From: Chroococcidiopsis thermalis PCC 7203
GTDB lineage: Bacteria > Cyanobacteriota > Cyanobacteriia > Cyanobacteriales > Chroococcidiopsidaceae
Direction of reading: 5' to 3'
DNA length: 64,000 bases
Assembly: GCF_000317125.1 (NCBI RefSeq)
Contig: NC_019695.1
Span: 4,824,336-4,888,335 of the forward strand
The notes under the pieces: model-generated
The model's input: the letters and a program-made list of their open reading frames with translations, nothing else
The model's database searches: none
What the model was told of the DNA's origin: nothing
Made by a program: the position numbers and the translations under genes
Shown here: positions 25,213 to 33,885 of the stretch, in pieces
Position numbering within the stretch: the first letter of the stretch is position 1
Layout of the letters: every line of letters begins with the position of its first letter

Positions 25213-26214
25213 TTGTTCAGTAATATTCGCGATCACTTCCATAACTTCAGGAACAAAAAATCTCATCCGTTAGAAATTCAGCAACTCCATACAGAGTTGC
25301 TGGAGGAATCAAAGTTAAGCTCGTCTTATTTAGCTTTAACTATCAGTTCTTGTGTCATTGCCACCCTTGGTTTGCTATCAAACAGTGCTGCCGTGATTAT
25401 TGGCGCAATGATTATCGCACCTTTAATGTTGCCAATTCGAGGCATAGCTCTAGGTGCTTTGCAAGGTCGTGTTATTTTGTTCCGTGAAGGCGCGATCGCG
25501 CTGGGAATAGGAACGTTTTTATCCGTGATAATTTCCTACTGCTTGGGTTTAATTGTCAGTCTTCCCAGCTTTGGCAGCGAGATTTTATCCCGTTCTCGAC
25601 CAACGCTATTAGATTTGGGTATTGCTGTGGCGGCTGGTGCAATTAGCGGCTATGCCAAGGCAGAACCAAAAATTTCTGGCAGTCTTGCCGGAACTGCAAT
25701 TTCTGTGGCTTTGATGCCACCGATTTGCACGATCGGGTTGGGTTTATCACGGGCTGATTGGTGGCTGAGTCTGGGAGCAACAATCCTTTACTTAACTAAC
25801 CTGCTGGGTATTACTCTAGCGTGTATGCTCACTTTTTTAGTAGTAGGCTATACCTCGCTGGCACAAGCAAAAAAACCCCTCATCTGGACTATATTCTTAA
25901 CAGTAATTCTGCTGCTGCCCCTCGGTTTTAGCTTTTTCCGCTTGATCCGACAGACACAGCTAGAAACTAGTTTGCAACGAGCTTTAGTGAGTCAAACTAT
26001 TACTTTTCAACGGTTGGAGTTGCTTAGCAAAGAGACGAACTGGTTTACAAATCCACCCCAAGTTCGCTTGAACGTGCGGGCAAAGGAACCAGTGACACCT
26101 CGACAGGTGCAGTTATTAGAAGATTTTATTCATCGCGAAATGGGACAGCGTTTCACTCTAATTTTTGAAGTTGGAGAAGTGGAAGAAGTCCGCAGTTCTC
26201 CGCCAGAGAATTAA
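25213..26214 (+). CDS. DUF389 (TIGR00341 family) membrane protein
   Basis: The 333-residue protein carries the DUF389 hallmark: SSCVIATLGLLSNSAAVII, GAMIIAPLMLPIRGIALG, then ISGYAKAEPKISGSLAGTAI and ALMPPICTIGLG. About six or seven hydrophobic segments are followed by a soluble C-terminal part (about 255-333). The role of the family is unknown. The start is a TTG (25213) with GGGAGAAAGG directly upstream, and no ATG precedes the domain. It lies on the strand opposite to, and divergent from, the antiporter. Confidence 0.85.
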   Translation: MFSNIRDHFHNFRNKKSHPLEIQQLHTELLEESKLSSSYLALTISSCVIATLGLLSNSAAVIIGAMIIAPLMLPIRGIALGALQGRVILFREGAIALGIGTFLSVIISYCLGLIVSLPSFGSEILSRSRPTLLDLGIAVAAGAISGYAKAEPKISGSLAGTAISVALMPPICTIGLGLSRADWWLSLGATILYLTNLLGITLACMLTFLVVGYTSLAQAKKPLIWTIFLTVILLLPLGFSFFRLIRQTQLETSLQRALVSQTITFQRLELLSKETNWFTNPPQVRLNVRAKEPVTPRQVQLLEDFIHREMGQRFTLIFEVGEVEEVRSSPPEN

Positions 26215-26237
26215 ATAACTATGCTCAGTTCAAATTT

Positions 26238-26690
26238 ATGTCTAACCTTTTTTCTTTCTTTACCCGTCGTCTTCGCCGTTCCTAGTATCCATTTCTAGCG
26301 TTCTTGATGGCGGTTGGTCTTTTTGTCGGTTCGCCTCAAATTACCCAGGCAATTCCCTGGTTAGATATTTTGCGTCAGGGAGTGCAAGTGATTCAATTGT
26401 CTACTATTTCCGATTCACAAGAAGTTGAGTTAGGCAAGCAGATTAATCAGCAGCTAGTTACAAAAGAAGTTAAACTATACCGCAATCCCCAGATCGAGCG
26501 ATACGTGAATCAGATCGGGCAGCGGTTGGTAAAAAGTAGCGATCGCTCTGACATTCCCTATACGTTTCAAGTCGTAAATAATAATAGCGTTAATGCTTTT
26601 GCCACAATGGGCGGTTTTGTCTACGTCCACACGGGGTTGATGAGATTCGCCCAGAACGAAACTCAATTAGCCAGCGTCATTGCCCATGAA
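26238..26690 (+). pseudogene. M48 metalloprotease, nonsense-mutated and truncated by an IS
   Basis: An ATG at 26238 begins a typical leader (MSNLFSFFTRRLRR), then TAG at 26283-26285 interrupts it. The same frame goes on (YPFLAFLMAVGLFVGSPQ) into a BepA/Oma1-like M48 domain: EVELGKQINQQL, PYTFQVVNNNSVNAFA, GGFVYVHTGLM and ASVIAHE. The sequence departs from the family right after HE of the HExxH zinc motif (about 26690), where transposase sequence begins on the other strand. The enzyme therefore lacks its second zinc histidine and the C-terminal half. Initiation at 26304 would still give an inactive fragment. No C-terminal remainder is found beyond the IS. Confidence 0.8.
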
Positions 26691-27540
26691 AGAGGTAGAA
26701 AAATAGCCAAATCTCGAACGATTTTTGCGACTCGCGAACCGCTCGTATTCTTGAGAAGAACCTGTACTTTTTGAGCTTGTCTTAAACTAGCTTGGGTCAA
26801 TTCAAGTAGTTGGCGATAAGCTTGTTCTCTATTTTGACGACCCAATTGGCTTCGAGCTTGAGATAGACTATCAATAAGCGCGAGAAATTTTTCTAGCTGT
26901 CCGATGACGGTTTTGGAATAATCGAGGATGAATTTTTGAGTCTGTAATCAGAATTTCTTTAGCCTTACACAAGAGACGACTCAGAACTCTCACTCCATCT
27001 ACTAATAAGCTATTGTCAGAAGGAAAGTGAATATTTGTGGCTACTACTGTTCCATCTGTTCTCATTTTTTGTGCTTGAGTGAATTTTAGCTCGATAGCTA
27101 TTTGAGTTAGCCGTTGATTAATTTTACTCAAAGTTTTTTCCTAATTTGATTTGACTAACGAATTAGCGTACTCTTGCTCGGTAGTGAATGAAAATATATT
27201 CGGCAAAACTGTCTTAAAACTAAACTTTCATTTACATTTTTGAGGAGTTTTTCGTAACTTAGATAACGTAAATGTTTCAGAGCTATCATCCGTAGTATGA
27301 CTTCTACGGGAATTGAATTTCTTCCGGTTTTGGTAGAATGGGGAGAACGCTCTGATAAATCAGTTTCAACTAACTCCATTAGTTTCTTATCATCCAGAAG
27401 ACGGTCAATCTCAACCATTTCAGCATCCATCTGACCAGTTAATTGCACCAGAGTGCTAAATTTTCTATCCATGTGATATTTCTTTCGTAACACCCCTCAC
27501 CAGTCTGACTCGGATTGAGTACCTAAAACTTCTATTTCAA
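26691..27540 (-). mobile_element. Decayed insertion sequence, ISNCY-type transposase fragments
   Basis: Transposase pieces are spread over different frames. From ATG 27472: MDRKFSTLVQL and ILRMIALKHLRYLSYEKLL, ending CRIYFHSLPSKSTLIR. At 27155-27157 a TAG replaces the Trp codon expected after TLIR, and a frame change follows within a poly-A run. The second piece (27131-26871) has KMRTDGTVVATNIHFPSDN and LLVDGVRVLSRL; a third (26845-26691) has REQAYRQLLELTQASLRQA. The order and motifs fit the ISNCY (IS1202-like) group. The 3' part is missing at the M48 junction. Terminal repeats are not identified, so the outer boundary near 27540 is approximate. Confidence 0.7.
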
Positions 27541-27582
27541 TCACTGTAAGACTTTTAGGTTTCGCACCGGAAAATAGTCTAA

Positions 27583-27903
27583 TCTCCAGTAGGAAGTATC
27601 TTATCTTTTTTGTGCGCAGTTCTCTTCCCAGCGTCAATTGGAATCGAAATCGATCGACAAGTTATTCTCGTATGATTAGGGTTGGGAATTTTCTCCACTG
27701 CTTGACCATTTTTATGCTATGCAATAGCGGCGCAGCGTTTACCAGTCGTACTGGCAACTGCAATATTACTGCTAGAGCCAATGTTTGCAGTGTTATTTGC
27801 ATCTGTAGTTCTACAAGAAATTCCGTCGCTTTGGTTTGGCATTGGCAGCGCACTAGTTTTCTGGGGATTGCTGTCGATCGCTGGCTTCGCTTTTAAGTGG
27901 TGA
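27583..27903 (+). pseudogene. EamA/DMT-family transporter relic
   Basis: After a stop at 27580-27582 the frame reads SPVGSILSFLCAVLFPASI, then GIEIDRQVILV-stop-LGLGIFSTA-stop-PFLCYAIAAQRLPVVL. It finishes with LLLEPMFAVLFASVVLQE and a last helix to TGA 27901-27903. This is the C-terminal third of an EamA-type drug/metabolite transporter with TGA stops at 27673 and 27703, each where a Trp or Leu would fit. The N-terminal two-thirds are missing. It adjoins the IS remnant. Confidence 0.7.
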
Positions 27904-28006
27904 CGTACACAAATCATAGCGATCGCCAATCGCATTCCCTAACCATCCTGCGGCTTTTGCTCAATTGCGGTAACAATCGTAAAAGAGCAATTATCAGGAG
28001 GCAAGT

Positions 28007-29908
28007 ATGGTGACAACAACAGTCAGTCAACCTCAAACGCAACTACCACCATTAATTCCACGGGAAATTCTCTTCGGCAACCCAGAACGCGCCCGTCCTC
28101 AACTCTCCCCAGATGGCAAGTATTTGGCGTATATTGCTCCAGATGAAAAAAATATCCTTCAAGTGTGGGTGCGTACTGTAGGACAACAAGACGATCGCCA
28201 ACTGACCCAGGATAAAAAACGGGGTATCCGCATGTACTTCTGGACGTTTGATGGCGAACAGCTAATCTACCTTCAAGATGCCGATGGCGATGAAAACTGG
28301 CACTGTTATGCAGTCAATATCAATACGAATATTGTCCGCGACCTGACTCCGTTTCAAGGGGTACAGGCGCAACCCCTCGCCTTAGACCATAACTTCCCGC
28401 ATGAATTTTTGGTGGGGTTAAATTTGCCAGATTTAAGCAAGCACGATGTTTACCGCGTTAACCTCAAAAATGGGGCAGTAGAGTTTGACACGGAAAACCC
28501 AGGTAACATTGTCTCTTGGACTGTGAATACTCAGTTTCAAGTTCAAGCTGCGATCGCAGCTACGGCTGATGGTGGGTACGACCTACTTTACCGCGAATCC
28601 CCACAGGCAGCTTGGGAAAATTTACGCCACTGGAGTTCTGAGGATGAAGGCTACGCTGTTAGTTTTTCTGCTGATGACAAAACTTTGTATATCGTCGGCA
28701 GTCACGATGCTAACGCCCAACGCCTCCTCGCCCTAGACTTAGCGACTCGTCAAGAGACTGTTATTGCTGAAGATCCAGAATACGATGTTGATAGTGTCAT
28801 CGTTCACCCAACCGATCGTGTTCTGCAAGCGGTTTCTTTTTACCGCGACAAACAAGAGTGGCAAATTCTCGATCGCAGTATAGCTGACGATCTAGAAGTA
28901 ATTGCCCAAGTCCGCCCTGGAGAATACAACATTACTAGCCGTGACTTGGCAGATCGAACTTGGTTAGTGGCTTACATCACTGACAATGGACCAGTTTACT
29001 ACTACACATACGATCGCACGACCAAAAGTAGCACTTTACTTTTTAGCAACCAACCCAAACTCGAAGAATTGCAATTAGCAACCATGCAACCTGTTTCCTA
29101 CCCTACAAGAGATGGGTTAACAATTCACGGCTATCTCACAACACCTGTAGGAATTGCAGCTAAGAACTTACCAACAATTCTTCTAGTGCATGGAGGTCCT
29201 TGGGTGCGGGATACTTGGGGTTACGATCCAGAAGTGCAATGGCTGGCGAACCGAGGTTATGCGGTATTGCAAGTCAATTTTCGCGGTTCTACTGGCTACG
29301 GTAAGGCGTTTCTGAATGCGGGAAACCGCGAATGGGGCGCAAAGATGCACGACGATCTGATCGATGCAGTCAATTGGTTAGTAGAACAAGGTATTTCTGA
29401 CCCTCAAAAAGTAGCGATTATGGGTGGTTCCTACGGTGGCTATGCGGCGCTAGCGGGGTTAACTTTCACGCCAGAGGTATTTGCAGCTGGAGTTGATATC
29501 GTCGGTCCCAGCAATTTAATTACGCTGATGCAGAGTATTCCGCCTTACTGGGAACCGATGAAAGCTATGTTTGCTCATCGTTTGGGAAATTTAGAGACGG
29601 AACCAGAATTTCTCAAATCGCGATCGCCCTTATTTTACTGCGATCGCATCCAAAAACCTTTGTTAATTGGACAGGGAGCTAACGATCCGAGGGTAAAACA
29701 AGCAGAAAGCGAACAAATTGTGGCAGCAATGCGGCAATCCAATCGACCAGTTGAATATCTGCTGTACGCAGATGAGGGACATGGTTTTGCCCGTCCCGAA
29801 AATCGCTTGCATTTCTATGCTAAAGCCGAGGAATTTTTAGCAAAATACTTAGGCGGGCGATTTGAACCTGTGGGCGATCTTGTAGGGCATTCAGGAGTGG
29901 AGAAATGA
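28007..29908 (+). CDS. S9 family peptidase (acylaminoacyl-peptidase/prolyl oligopeptidase type)
   Basis: The 633-residue protein has an N-terminal beta-propeller (about 30-370, with WD/DPP-like repeats such as SPDGKYLAYIAPD) and a C-terminal alpha/beta-hydrolase domain. The oxyanion region HGGPWVRDTWGYDPE, the nucleophile motif GGSYGGYAAL (Ser about 475), the acid in GANDPRV, and the final DEGHGFARPENR with the catalytic His are all visible. It should hydrolyse short peptides or acylated amino acids in the cytoplasm, as no signal peptide is present. The start follows AGGAGGCAAGT. It stands alone, after a region of pseudogenes. Confidence 0.93.
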   Translation: MVTTTVSQPQTQLPPLIPREILFGNPERARPQLSPDGKYLAYIAPDEKNILQVWVRTVGQQDDRQLTQDKKRGIRMYFWTFDGEQLIYLQDADGDENWHCYAVNINTNIVRDLTPFQGVQAQPLALDHNFPHEFLVGLNLPDLSKHDVYRVNLKNGAVEFDTENPGNIVSWTVNTQFQVQAAIAATADGGYDLLYRESPQAAWENLRHWSSEDEGYAVSFSADDKTLYIVGSHDANAQRLLALDLATRQETVIAEDPEYDVDSVIVHPTDRVLQAVSFYRDKQEWQILDRSIADDLEVIAQVRPGEYNITSRDLADRTWLVAYITDNGPVYYYTYDRTTKSSTLLFSNQPKLEELQLATMQPVSYPTRDGLTIHGYLTTPVGIAAKNLPTILLVHGGPWVRDTWGYDPEVQWLANRGYAVLQVNFRGSTGYGKAFLNAGNREWGAKMHDDLIDAVNWLVEQGISDPQKVAIMGGSYGGYAALAGLTFTPEVFAAGVDIVGPSNLITLMQSIPPYWEPMKAMFAHRLGNLETEPEFLKSRSPLFYCDRIQKPLLIGQGANDPRVKQAESEQIVAAMRQSNRPVEYLLYADEGHGFARPENRLHFYAKAEEFLAKYLGGRFEPVGDLVGHSGVEK

Positions 29909-29910
29909 GG

Positions 29911-29973
29911 GTAGTAATTGGTAATTGGTAATTGGTAATTGGTTGTTGGTAGTTGGTTGTTGGTAGTTGGTGA
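29911..29973. repeat. Short tandem repeat tract (TAATTGG / TAGTTGG heptamers)
   Basis: About nine heptamers of the TAATTGG/TTGTTGG/TAGTTGG type lie between the convergent peptidase and membrane-protein genes. The same class appears in the kinase insertion (reverse complement) and near 60390. Confidence 0.85.
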
Positions 29974-30034
29974 GAGGTAAATATTATCTGCTGAATTCCA
30001 ACTTCCAACTGCCGATTTCTTAATGAAAGACAAA

Positions 30035-30916
30035 TCAATCTTCTAACAGCACTCGCGCTTGTTTTAATATATTCTCACAAATTTTGTAGCTAATAATTTT
30101 TCTCTGTACAACTGTGTCTCCCACCCATTCTACAAATAGAATTACACCTGCACCCAATACGGCTATAACTACCACGATAGAGTTGAGAATTGCTAGGTTA
30201 TTTAACAAAATTGAGTTTAGTAAAAGCTGCAAGGGCATAGAAGTATAAACTAAGCTTAGAACAATAAAAATTGCAGCTATTTTAATAATTTTATGTGCTA
30301 GATTTACCTGTTGCGTCTGAAATGATAGTTCGGAGTGAATTTTATTTTCAACATACTGGAGCGCTTGTTTGCTGAAATTTGCCGTTTGAATAATTTTATC
30401 GACTAAATCTAATTCATAGCCAATCGCTTGCGCTCTAGTTACTTCAAAATCCAAACAGGCTATTTCTTTTGGGTTGCGAATTACTTGTTGACTCGATAAC
30501 TGTCTTAACCATCTAACTTCCCAAAGGATGGCAAACAATAAGCCAAAAAAACCAAAAAGATAAATATATATTCTGATAGGTGCTGTTGCTGTTGGATTGA
30601 ACAAACCTAATCCAATAGCAGCCGAAATAAAAAAACTCGCTCCAATTATAGATAGCTTCATCCAAATTGTCGGAGCAAGGCGATCGAAGATAGTTGTGAT
30701 TTGTTGTCGATTGGATAAATTCGATGTAGAAATGTATATTTCTTGTTTCAGAATGATATATCTTAGCAGTAGGTTAAATACATCTTCAATCGCCCGCCGA
30801 TCTATTGTTTTCTCTGCTTCTGGCAATGCTGAATATTCTGGTGTTGCCAAATTGAGATTTCTAGCTAATTCTTCTATAAGTTGATTGTCCTCGAAGGGAT
30901 ACGAATTATCCATCAT
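30035..30916 (-). CDS. Hypothetical four-helix membrane protein
   Basis: I do not recognise this 293-residue protein. Residues 1-95 are polar and include a possible helix-rich region (RRAIEDVFNLLLRYI). Two transmembrane helices follow near 97-140 (LSIIGASFFISAAIGLGLF and FGFFGLLFAILWEV), then a charged cytosolic section with helices (about 150-210) and two more helices near 210-270. The coiled-coil-like middle suggests oligomerisation. No catalytic motif is visible. It is preceded by a MITE-like element (30938-31041), which must lie in or near its promoter. Confidence 0.6.
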   Translation of the reverse strand: MMDNSYPFEDNQLIEELARNLNLATPEYSALPEAEKTIDRRAIEDVFNLLLRYIILKQEIYISTSNLSNRQQITTIFDRLAPTIWMKLSIIGASFFISAAIGLGLFNPTATAPIRIYIYLFGFFGLLFAILWEVRWLRQLSSQQVIRNPKEIACLDFEVTRAQAIGYELDLVDKIIQTANFSKQALQYVENKIHSELSFQTQQVNLAHKIIKIAAIFIVLSLVYTSMPLQLLLNSILLNNLAILNSIVVVIAVLGAGVILFVEWVGDTVVQRKIISYKICENILKQARVLLED

Positions 30917-30937
30917 AAAAAGATTTTAGTAATGGTT

Positions 30938-31041
30938 ATATAGCAATCCAAATTGATGTGTGAACGTTTCCCGTATAGAGACGTTACATGTAACGTCTCT
31001 ATACGGACAATCGATTTCACGATCCATCTAGGATTGCTATA
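30938..31041. mobile_element. MITE-like element with TATAGCAATCC ends and a 36-bp perfect palindrome
   Basis: Terminal inverted repeats of 11 bp (TATAGCAATCC at 30939-30949, GGATTGCTATA at 31031-31041) enclose a perfect 36-bp palindrome centred at 30988/30989. The palindrome core is GAGACGTTACATGTAACGTC. It has no coding capacity and is related to 16349-16441. Confidence 0.72.
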
Positions 31042-31163
31042 GTTTCGTATATAACAGTATTCTTGTAAGTTCAAGAACAGTTAATCAATATTAATTATTT
31101 ATGCAAGCAAATTTTATTTATTTTTTGTTTAAACCTTGTTAAAAACTACATTTCGAGTGAGAG

Positions 31164-31853
31164 TTAGGGAAAAGTTGCGGCTAAAATGTGTTTTGTCATC
31201 TCAATCTGCGACTGGCTGAACCCAGCTTGCAGGAGATGGTTGAGAAAAATGCGATCGCCATACCGTGCATCTAGATTGTATGCTTGTCGATAAGCAGCTT
31301 CAGCCGCAGCGCGCTCGCCCTTCTGCCAATGGGCGAGACTGAGAGCAACTAAAGGATGAGGGTTGGTTGGTTCTAGCTGGGCGGCGCGTTTTGCCGCACT
31401 AATTGCAGGTTCGTAGGACTGCAATCGCTCAAAAGCTAAGCTGAGATTGTAATAGGCAATCTCATTTTTTGGTTGTAAAATTGCTGCCCATGCGTGAACG
31501 AATACAGCAGCATTCAATTTACCACTGACTAAATAAACAATTCCCAAAGCGTTGAGAGCTGGAATAGAATTCGGATCGCGATATAAAACTTGAATTAAAG
31601 ACTCAGCCGCCGCTTCTTTTTGTCCGGCTAGGTGTTGCGTCCAGCCTAACAAAACTCGTCCAGAGAGATTTTGCGGTTCGAGTTCTACAGACTTTTGCAA
31701 AGCCGCGATCGCTTCTGGATATTTTGCCGCTGCACGATAGGATAATCCCAAGGCACGGTATTCGCTCGCAGGGATTGCTGATGTTGGTTGAGCGACAAAC
31801 AAGCTGCTAGCTGTTAATACAGTTATGACATGACGGGCGATCGCTGCACCCAT
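31164..31853 (-). CDS. Exported TPR-repeat protein
   Basis: The 229-residue protein has a signal peptide (ARHVITVLTASSLFVAQPTSA, about 6-26) and at least four tetratricopeptide repeats with the typical A-x3-L-x6-P pattern: YRAAAKYPEAIAALQKSVEL, LGWTQHLAGQKEAAAESLIQ, LNAAVFVHAWAAILQPKNEI and AISAAKRAAQLEPTNP. It should be a periplasmic protein-protein interaction scaffold; the partner is unknown. I chose ATG 31853 because the signal peptide begins there; an ATG at 31901 adds 16 residues ahead of it. Confidence 0.82.
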   Translation of the reverse strand: MGAAIARHVITVLTASSLFVAQPTSAIPASEYRALGLSYRAAAKYPEAIAALQKSVELEPQNLSGRVLLGWTQHLAGQKEAAAESLIQVLYRDPNSIPALNALGIVYLVSGKLNAAVFVHAWAAILQPKNEIAYYNLSLAFERLQSYEPAISAAKRAAQLEPTNPHPLVALSLAHWQKGERAAAEAAYRQAYNLDARYGDRIFLNHLLQAGFSQSQIEMTKHILAATFP

Positions 31854-32318
31854 AATTTGGCAGCCCCAATTCTGACCAAGATTTTCTTTCGTCAGCAGCA
31901 TAACACAGGACTAGTCTCAGCAGCGAGTAGATAATCTCTTTTTGAATCTCCAAGGGTTGTCTAGAATGCGTTACCAAGCCTTACAGCATTGATGAGTTAG
32001 AAAACATTATTCGTTACTATCTCTCCAGTAAAAACTAGGCAATAGAGTACATACTGTAAGGATTAGTATGTGTTCTAATTAACAACCACTTATGACAAAT
32101 AGTTCAGCCTATTGGTTAATGAAAACTGCATATTAGTAAATCAATATTGGATAAGGCAACAATATAGGTTTTTCATGTCCTTCCTACCAGCCGTTCCTAC
32201 CGCAACGCTAGTTGGTGGGAATTTTATTAGTACATATCAAATAATCAGCCGATTGCCGGATGAGCAGAAGCAGACACCAGGGCTACACTAGACAAACTTA
32301 GTTATCTGTAGGTAGGTT
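31854..32318. other. Intergenic region, TPR gene to lysine/glutamate-rich gene
   Basis: About 465 AT-rich bases. An upstream ATG (31901) of the TPR gene falls here. Otherwise I see no coding frame, RNA or notable repeat. Confidence 0.35.
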
Positions 32319-32654
32319 ATGTCTGGGGTGTCAGAAGAGAATGCATTGGCTGCTGAGGAACATGCCATAGCCTCACAGAAACAGGCTAAGCATACTAAGG
32401 AAACTGGAAAGCTCTTACAAAATCTTGGAGAGCCACAGAGTACGCATGGAGAGCTAATCGAAAAATACGGTAAGGCTGCGCAAAAACACGCTGATGCTTC
32501 ACTGAAACACTCCCAAGCGGCTCGGAAGCACAATGAAAACTCAAAAGAGGAGTTTATCAAAGCTTCGCAGGAACATGTTAAGGAAAATCAGGAACACCTA
32601 AAGGCAACAAAGGAATGCATGAAGGTAGTGAAAAATTGGAAATCTCATGGGTGA
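32319..32654 (+). CDS. Small charged coiled-coil-like hypothetical protein
   Basis: The 111-residue protein is rich in Lys, Glu, His and Ala and lacks hydrophobic segments. It shows a degenerate repeat of about seven to eleven residues (AEEHAIASQKQAKHT, QKHADASLKHSQAARKHNE, SQEHVKENQEHLKA), as expected of a coiled coil. Nothing catalytic is visible. The start ATG has AGGTAGG just upstream. The complementary frame (32288-32560) is Cys/Phe-rich and is regarded as a shadow. Role unknown; a structural or nucleic-acid-associated protein is possible. Confidence 0.5.
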   Translation: MSGVSEENALAAEEHAIASQKQAKHTKETGKLLQNLGEPQSTHGELIEKYGKAAQKHADASLKHSQAARKHNENSKEEFIKASQEHVKENQEHLKATKECMKVVKNWKSHG

Positions 32655-32814
32655 AAGCATATTTGTTTTCCACCAGCGGTTGCCATAAATCTGATTCTCA
32701 GCGAATTCCCGACAGCTTCCATATGTACACCGCCTCTTGGACTTCTTTTCTTCTTGCCCATTGAGTATTTTTTGAGTACGATATACAGATATGTATGTGT
32801 TCAAAAGCTAAGTT

Positions 32815-32886
32815 GCGGGTGTAGTTCAGTGGTAGAACGCTACCTTCCCAAGGTCGATGTCGTGGGTTCGAGTCCCATCACCCGCT
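32815..32886 (+). tRNA. tRNA-Gly (anticodon CCC)
   Basis: A full cloverleaf can be drawn: acceptor GCGGGTG/CACCCGC, D stem GTTC/GAAC, T arm GTGGG-TTCGAGT-CCCAT, and discriminator T. The anticodon loop TTCCCAA gives CCC. The anticodon stem CTACC/GGTCG contains one T-C mismatch (positions 28-42). The CCA end is not encoded. Confidence 0.93.
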
Positions 32887-32923
32887 TACTAAACTTTAGG
32901 ATTATGCGGTTTTTTCACCCGTC

Positions 32924-33349
32924 CTACTTATTGAAAAAACTATCCTTCGAGTCGTACTCTTTACACCAGCAACGCTCTAAAAGCAGGATTCTATGTTGCG
33001 CCTCAAACTGTTGAGGATTGAGAACTAATTTCGTATTGGCATCAAATATAGGCTGAGTCAAATATTGCCACAGTGGAAACTTTAACAAGTTAAATTGGAA
33101 ATTCATAGAAATTCTCAGACGCGAAATAATACAGTAAACTTCAGACAAGTTCTCATAGCTGACGAACCCAGTACAATTAGCAGTACTAGTCAAGACCGCT
33201 CGCAAGTCTGCTAGATTAACATTGGCACAAGCAACAGCTAATCTTCTTGGTGAAGATTGCGGAAATAATTTAAGACGCTGTTGGGAAAAATCTGTATTAT
33301 TGCGGTGGCGATCGCACCAACATTTTATATCTATGGTTACGCCAAAAAA
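32924..33349 (-). other. Open frame of 141 codons without a usable start codon
   Basis: After a TAA (33350-33352) the minus strand stays open to 32924. The translation looks protein-like (VTIDIKCWCDRHRNN, QQRLKLFPQSSPRRLAVACA, NVNLADLRAVLTSTANC and HRILLLERCWCKEYDSK) but no family is recognised. The first possible start is a TTG at 33205, well inside. It lies exactly between tRNA-Gly and ssrA. It may be a decayed gene or a fragment left by an integrated element. Confidence 0.3.
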
Positions 33350-33402
33350 TTACCCACCCGGAATTTAACATCAAGGTGGGTAACTCAGTTTTGGTTTTTA
33401 AG

Positions 33403-33787
33403 TGGAGCTTACGGGAATCGAACCCGTGTCCAAATTGGGTATTAACCCCCCACTCGTTCACAGGCTTAGCCTTTTTGACCCTCAAGGCGGGGATCGTGCA
33501 TTATCCCGCACGTAGGATGCTTCGATTAAGTCTTAACTAGCAAGTAAATCGAAGAAACCTTGCTAGAGCATCCGTTGGGGTTTGCCTGTAGTCCTTAACG
33601 GAGTCAAACTACAAGCGCTCGAATCTTTGAGAGATTATTAGGCAGCTACAGGAGCAGCCTTACGAGCAAAAGGAACGATGTTGTTCGCAGTTACGTTTTT
33701 TTGAGCCTTTGATTTACGAGAGGAGACTCACTCTCGACCTGTATCACAGAGCAGCTTTCGCCAACCTGTCGAAACCTTGAAAGCCCC
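33403..33787 (-). ncRNA. ssrA: Transfer-messenger RNA (tmRNA)
   Basis: The 385-base minus-strand RNA begins GGGGCTTTCAAGGTTTCGAC and ends GGTTCGATTCCCGTAAGCTCC followed by the discriminator A. GGGGCTT pairs with AAGCTCC to form the acceptor stem. The internal tag frame (33638-33688) encodes ANNIVPFARKAAPVAA and a TAA. It rescues stalled ribosomes and tags incomplete proteins. CCA is not encoded. The gene lies about 100 bases upstream, on the map, of the gamma subunit stop, on the same strand. Confidence 0.95.
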
Positions 33788-33844
33788 ATGTACTTCTTAT
33801 CTCATTATAATTCGTCGTGGAGATTTTGGCAGGCAGATACAGAG

Positions 33845-33879
33845 GATCCCCCCTAGCCCCCTTGTTAAGGGGGGTTGGG
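33845..33879. repeat. GATCCCCCCTAGCCCCC hairpin repeat
   Basis: CCCCCTT/AAGGGGG forms a hairpin with a three-base loop just downstream of the gamma-subunit stop. It probably acts as an operon end or attenuator. A longer relative lies between apcE and apcA (50599-50717). Confidence 0.65.
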
Positions 33880-33885
33880 GAAATC

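Noticed and set aside
27612-27896. 94-codon open frame at the transporter relic
   Set aside because: The EamA-like sequence reads in a different frame with stops; this frame has no family resemblance.
32288-32560. Minus-strand Cys/Phe-rich open frame
   Set aside because: It is the complement of a coiled-coil-like gene with a ribosome binding site; its composition is a by-product.
33845-33879. Intrinsic terminator of ssrA
   Set aside because: It lies upstream of the 5' end of tmRNA on the minus strand; it can only relate to the gamma-subunit transcript.
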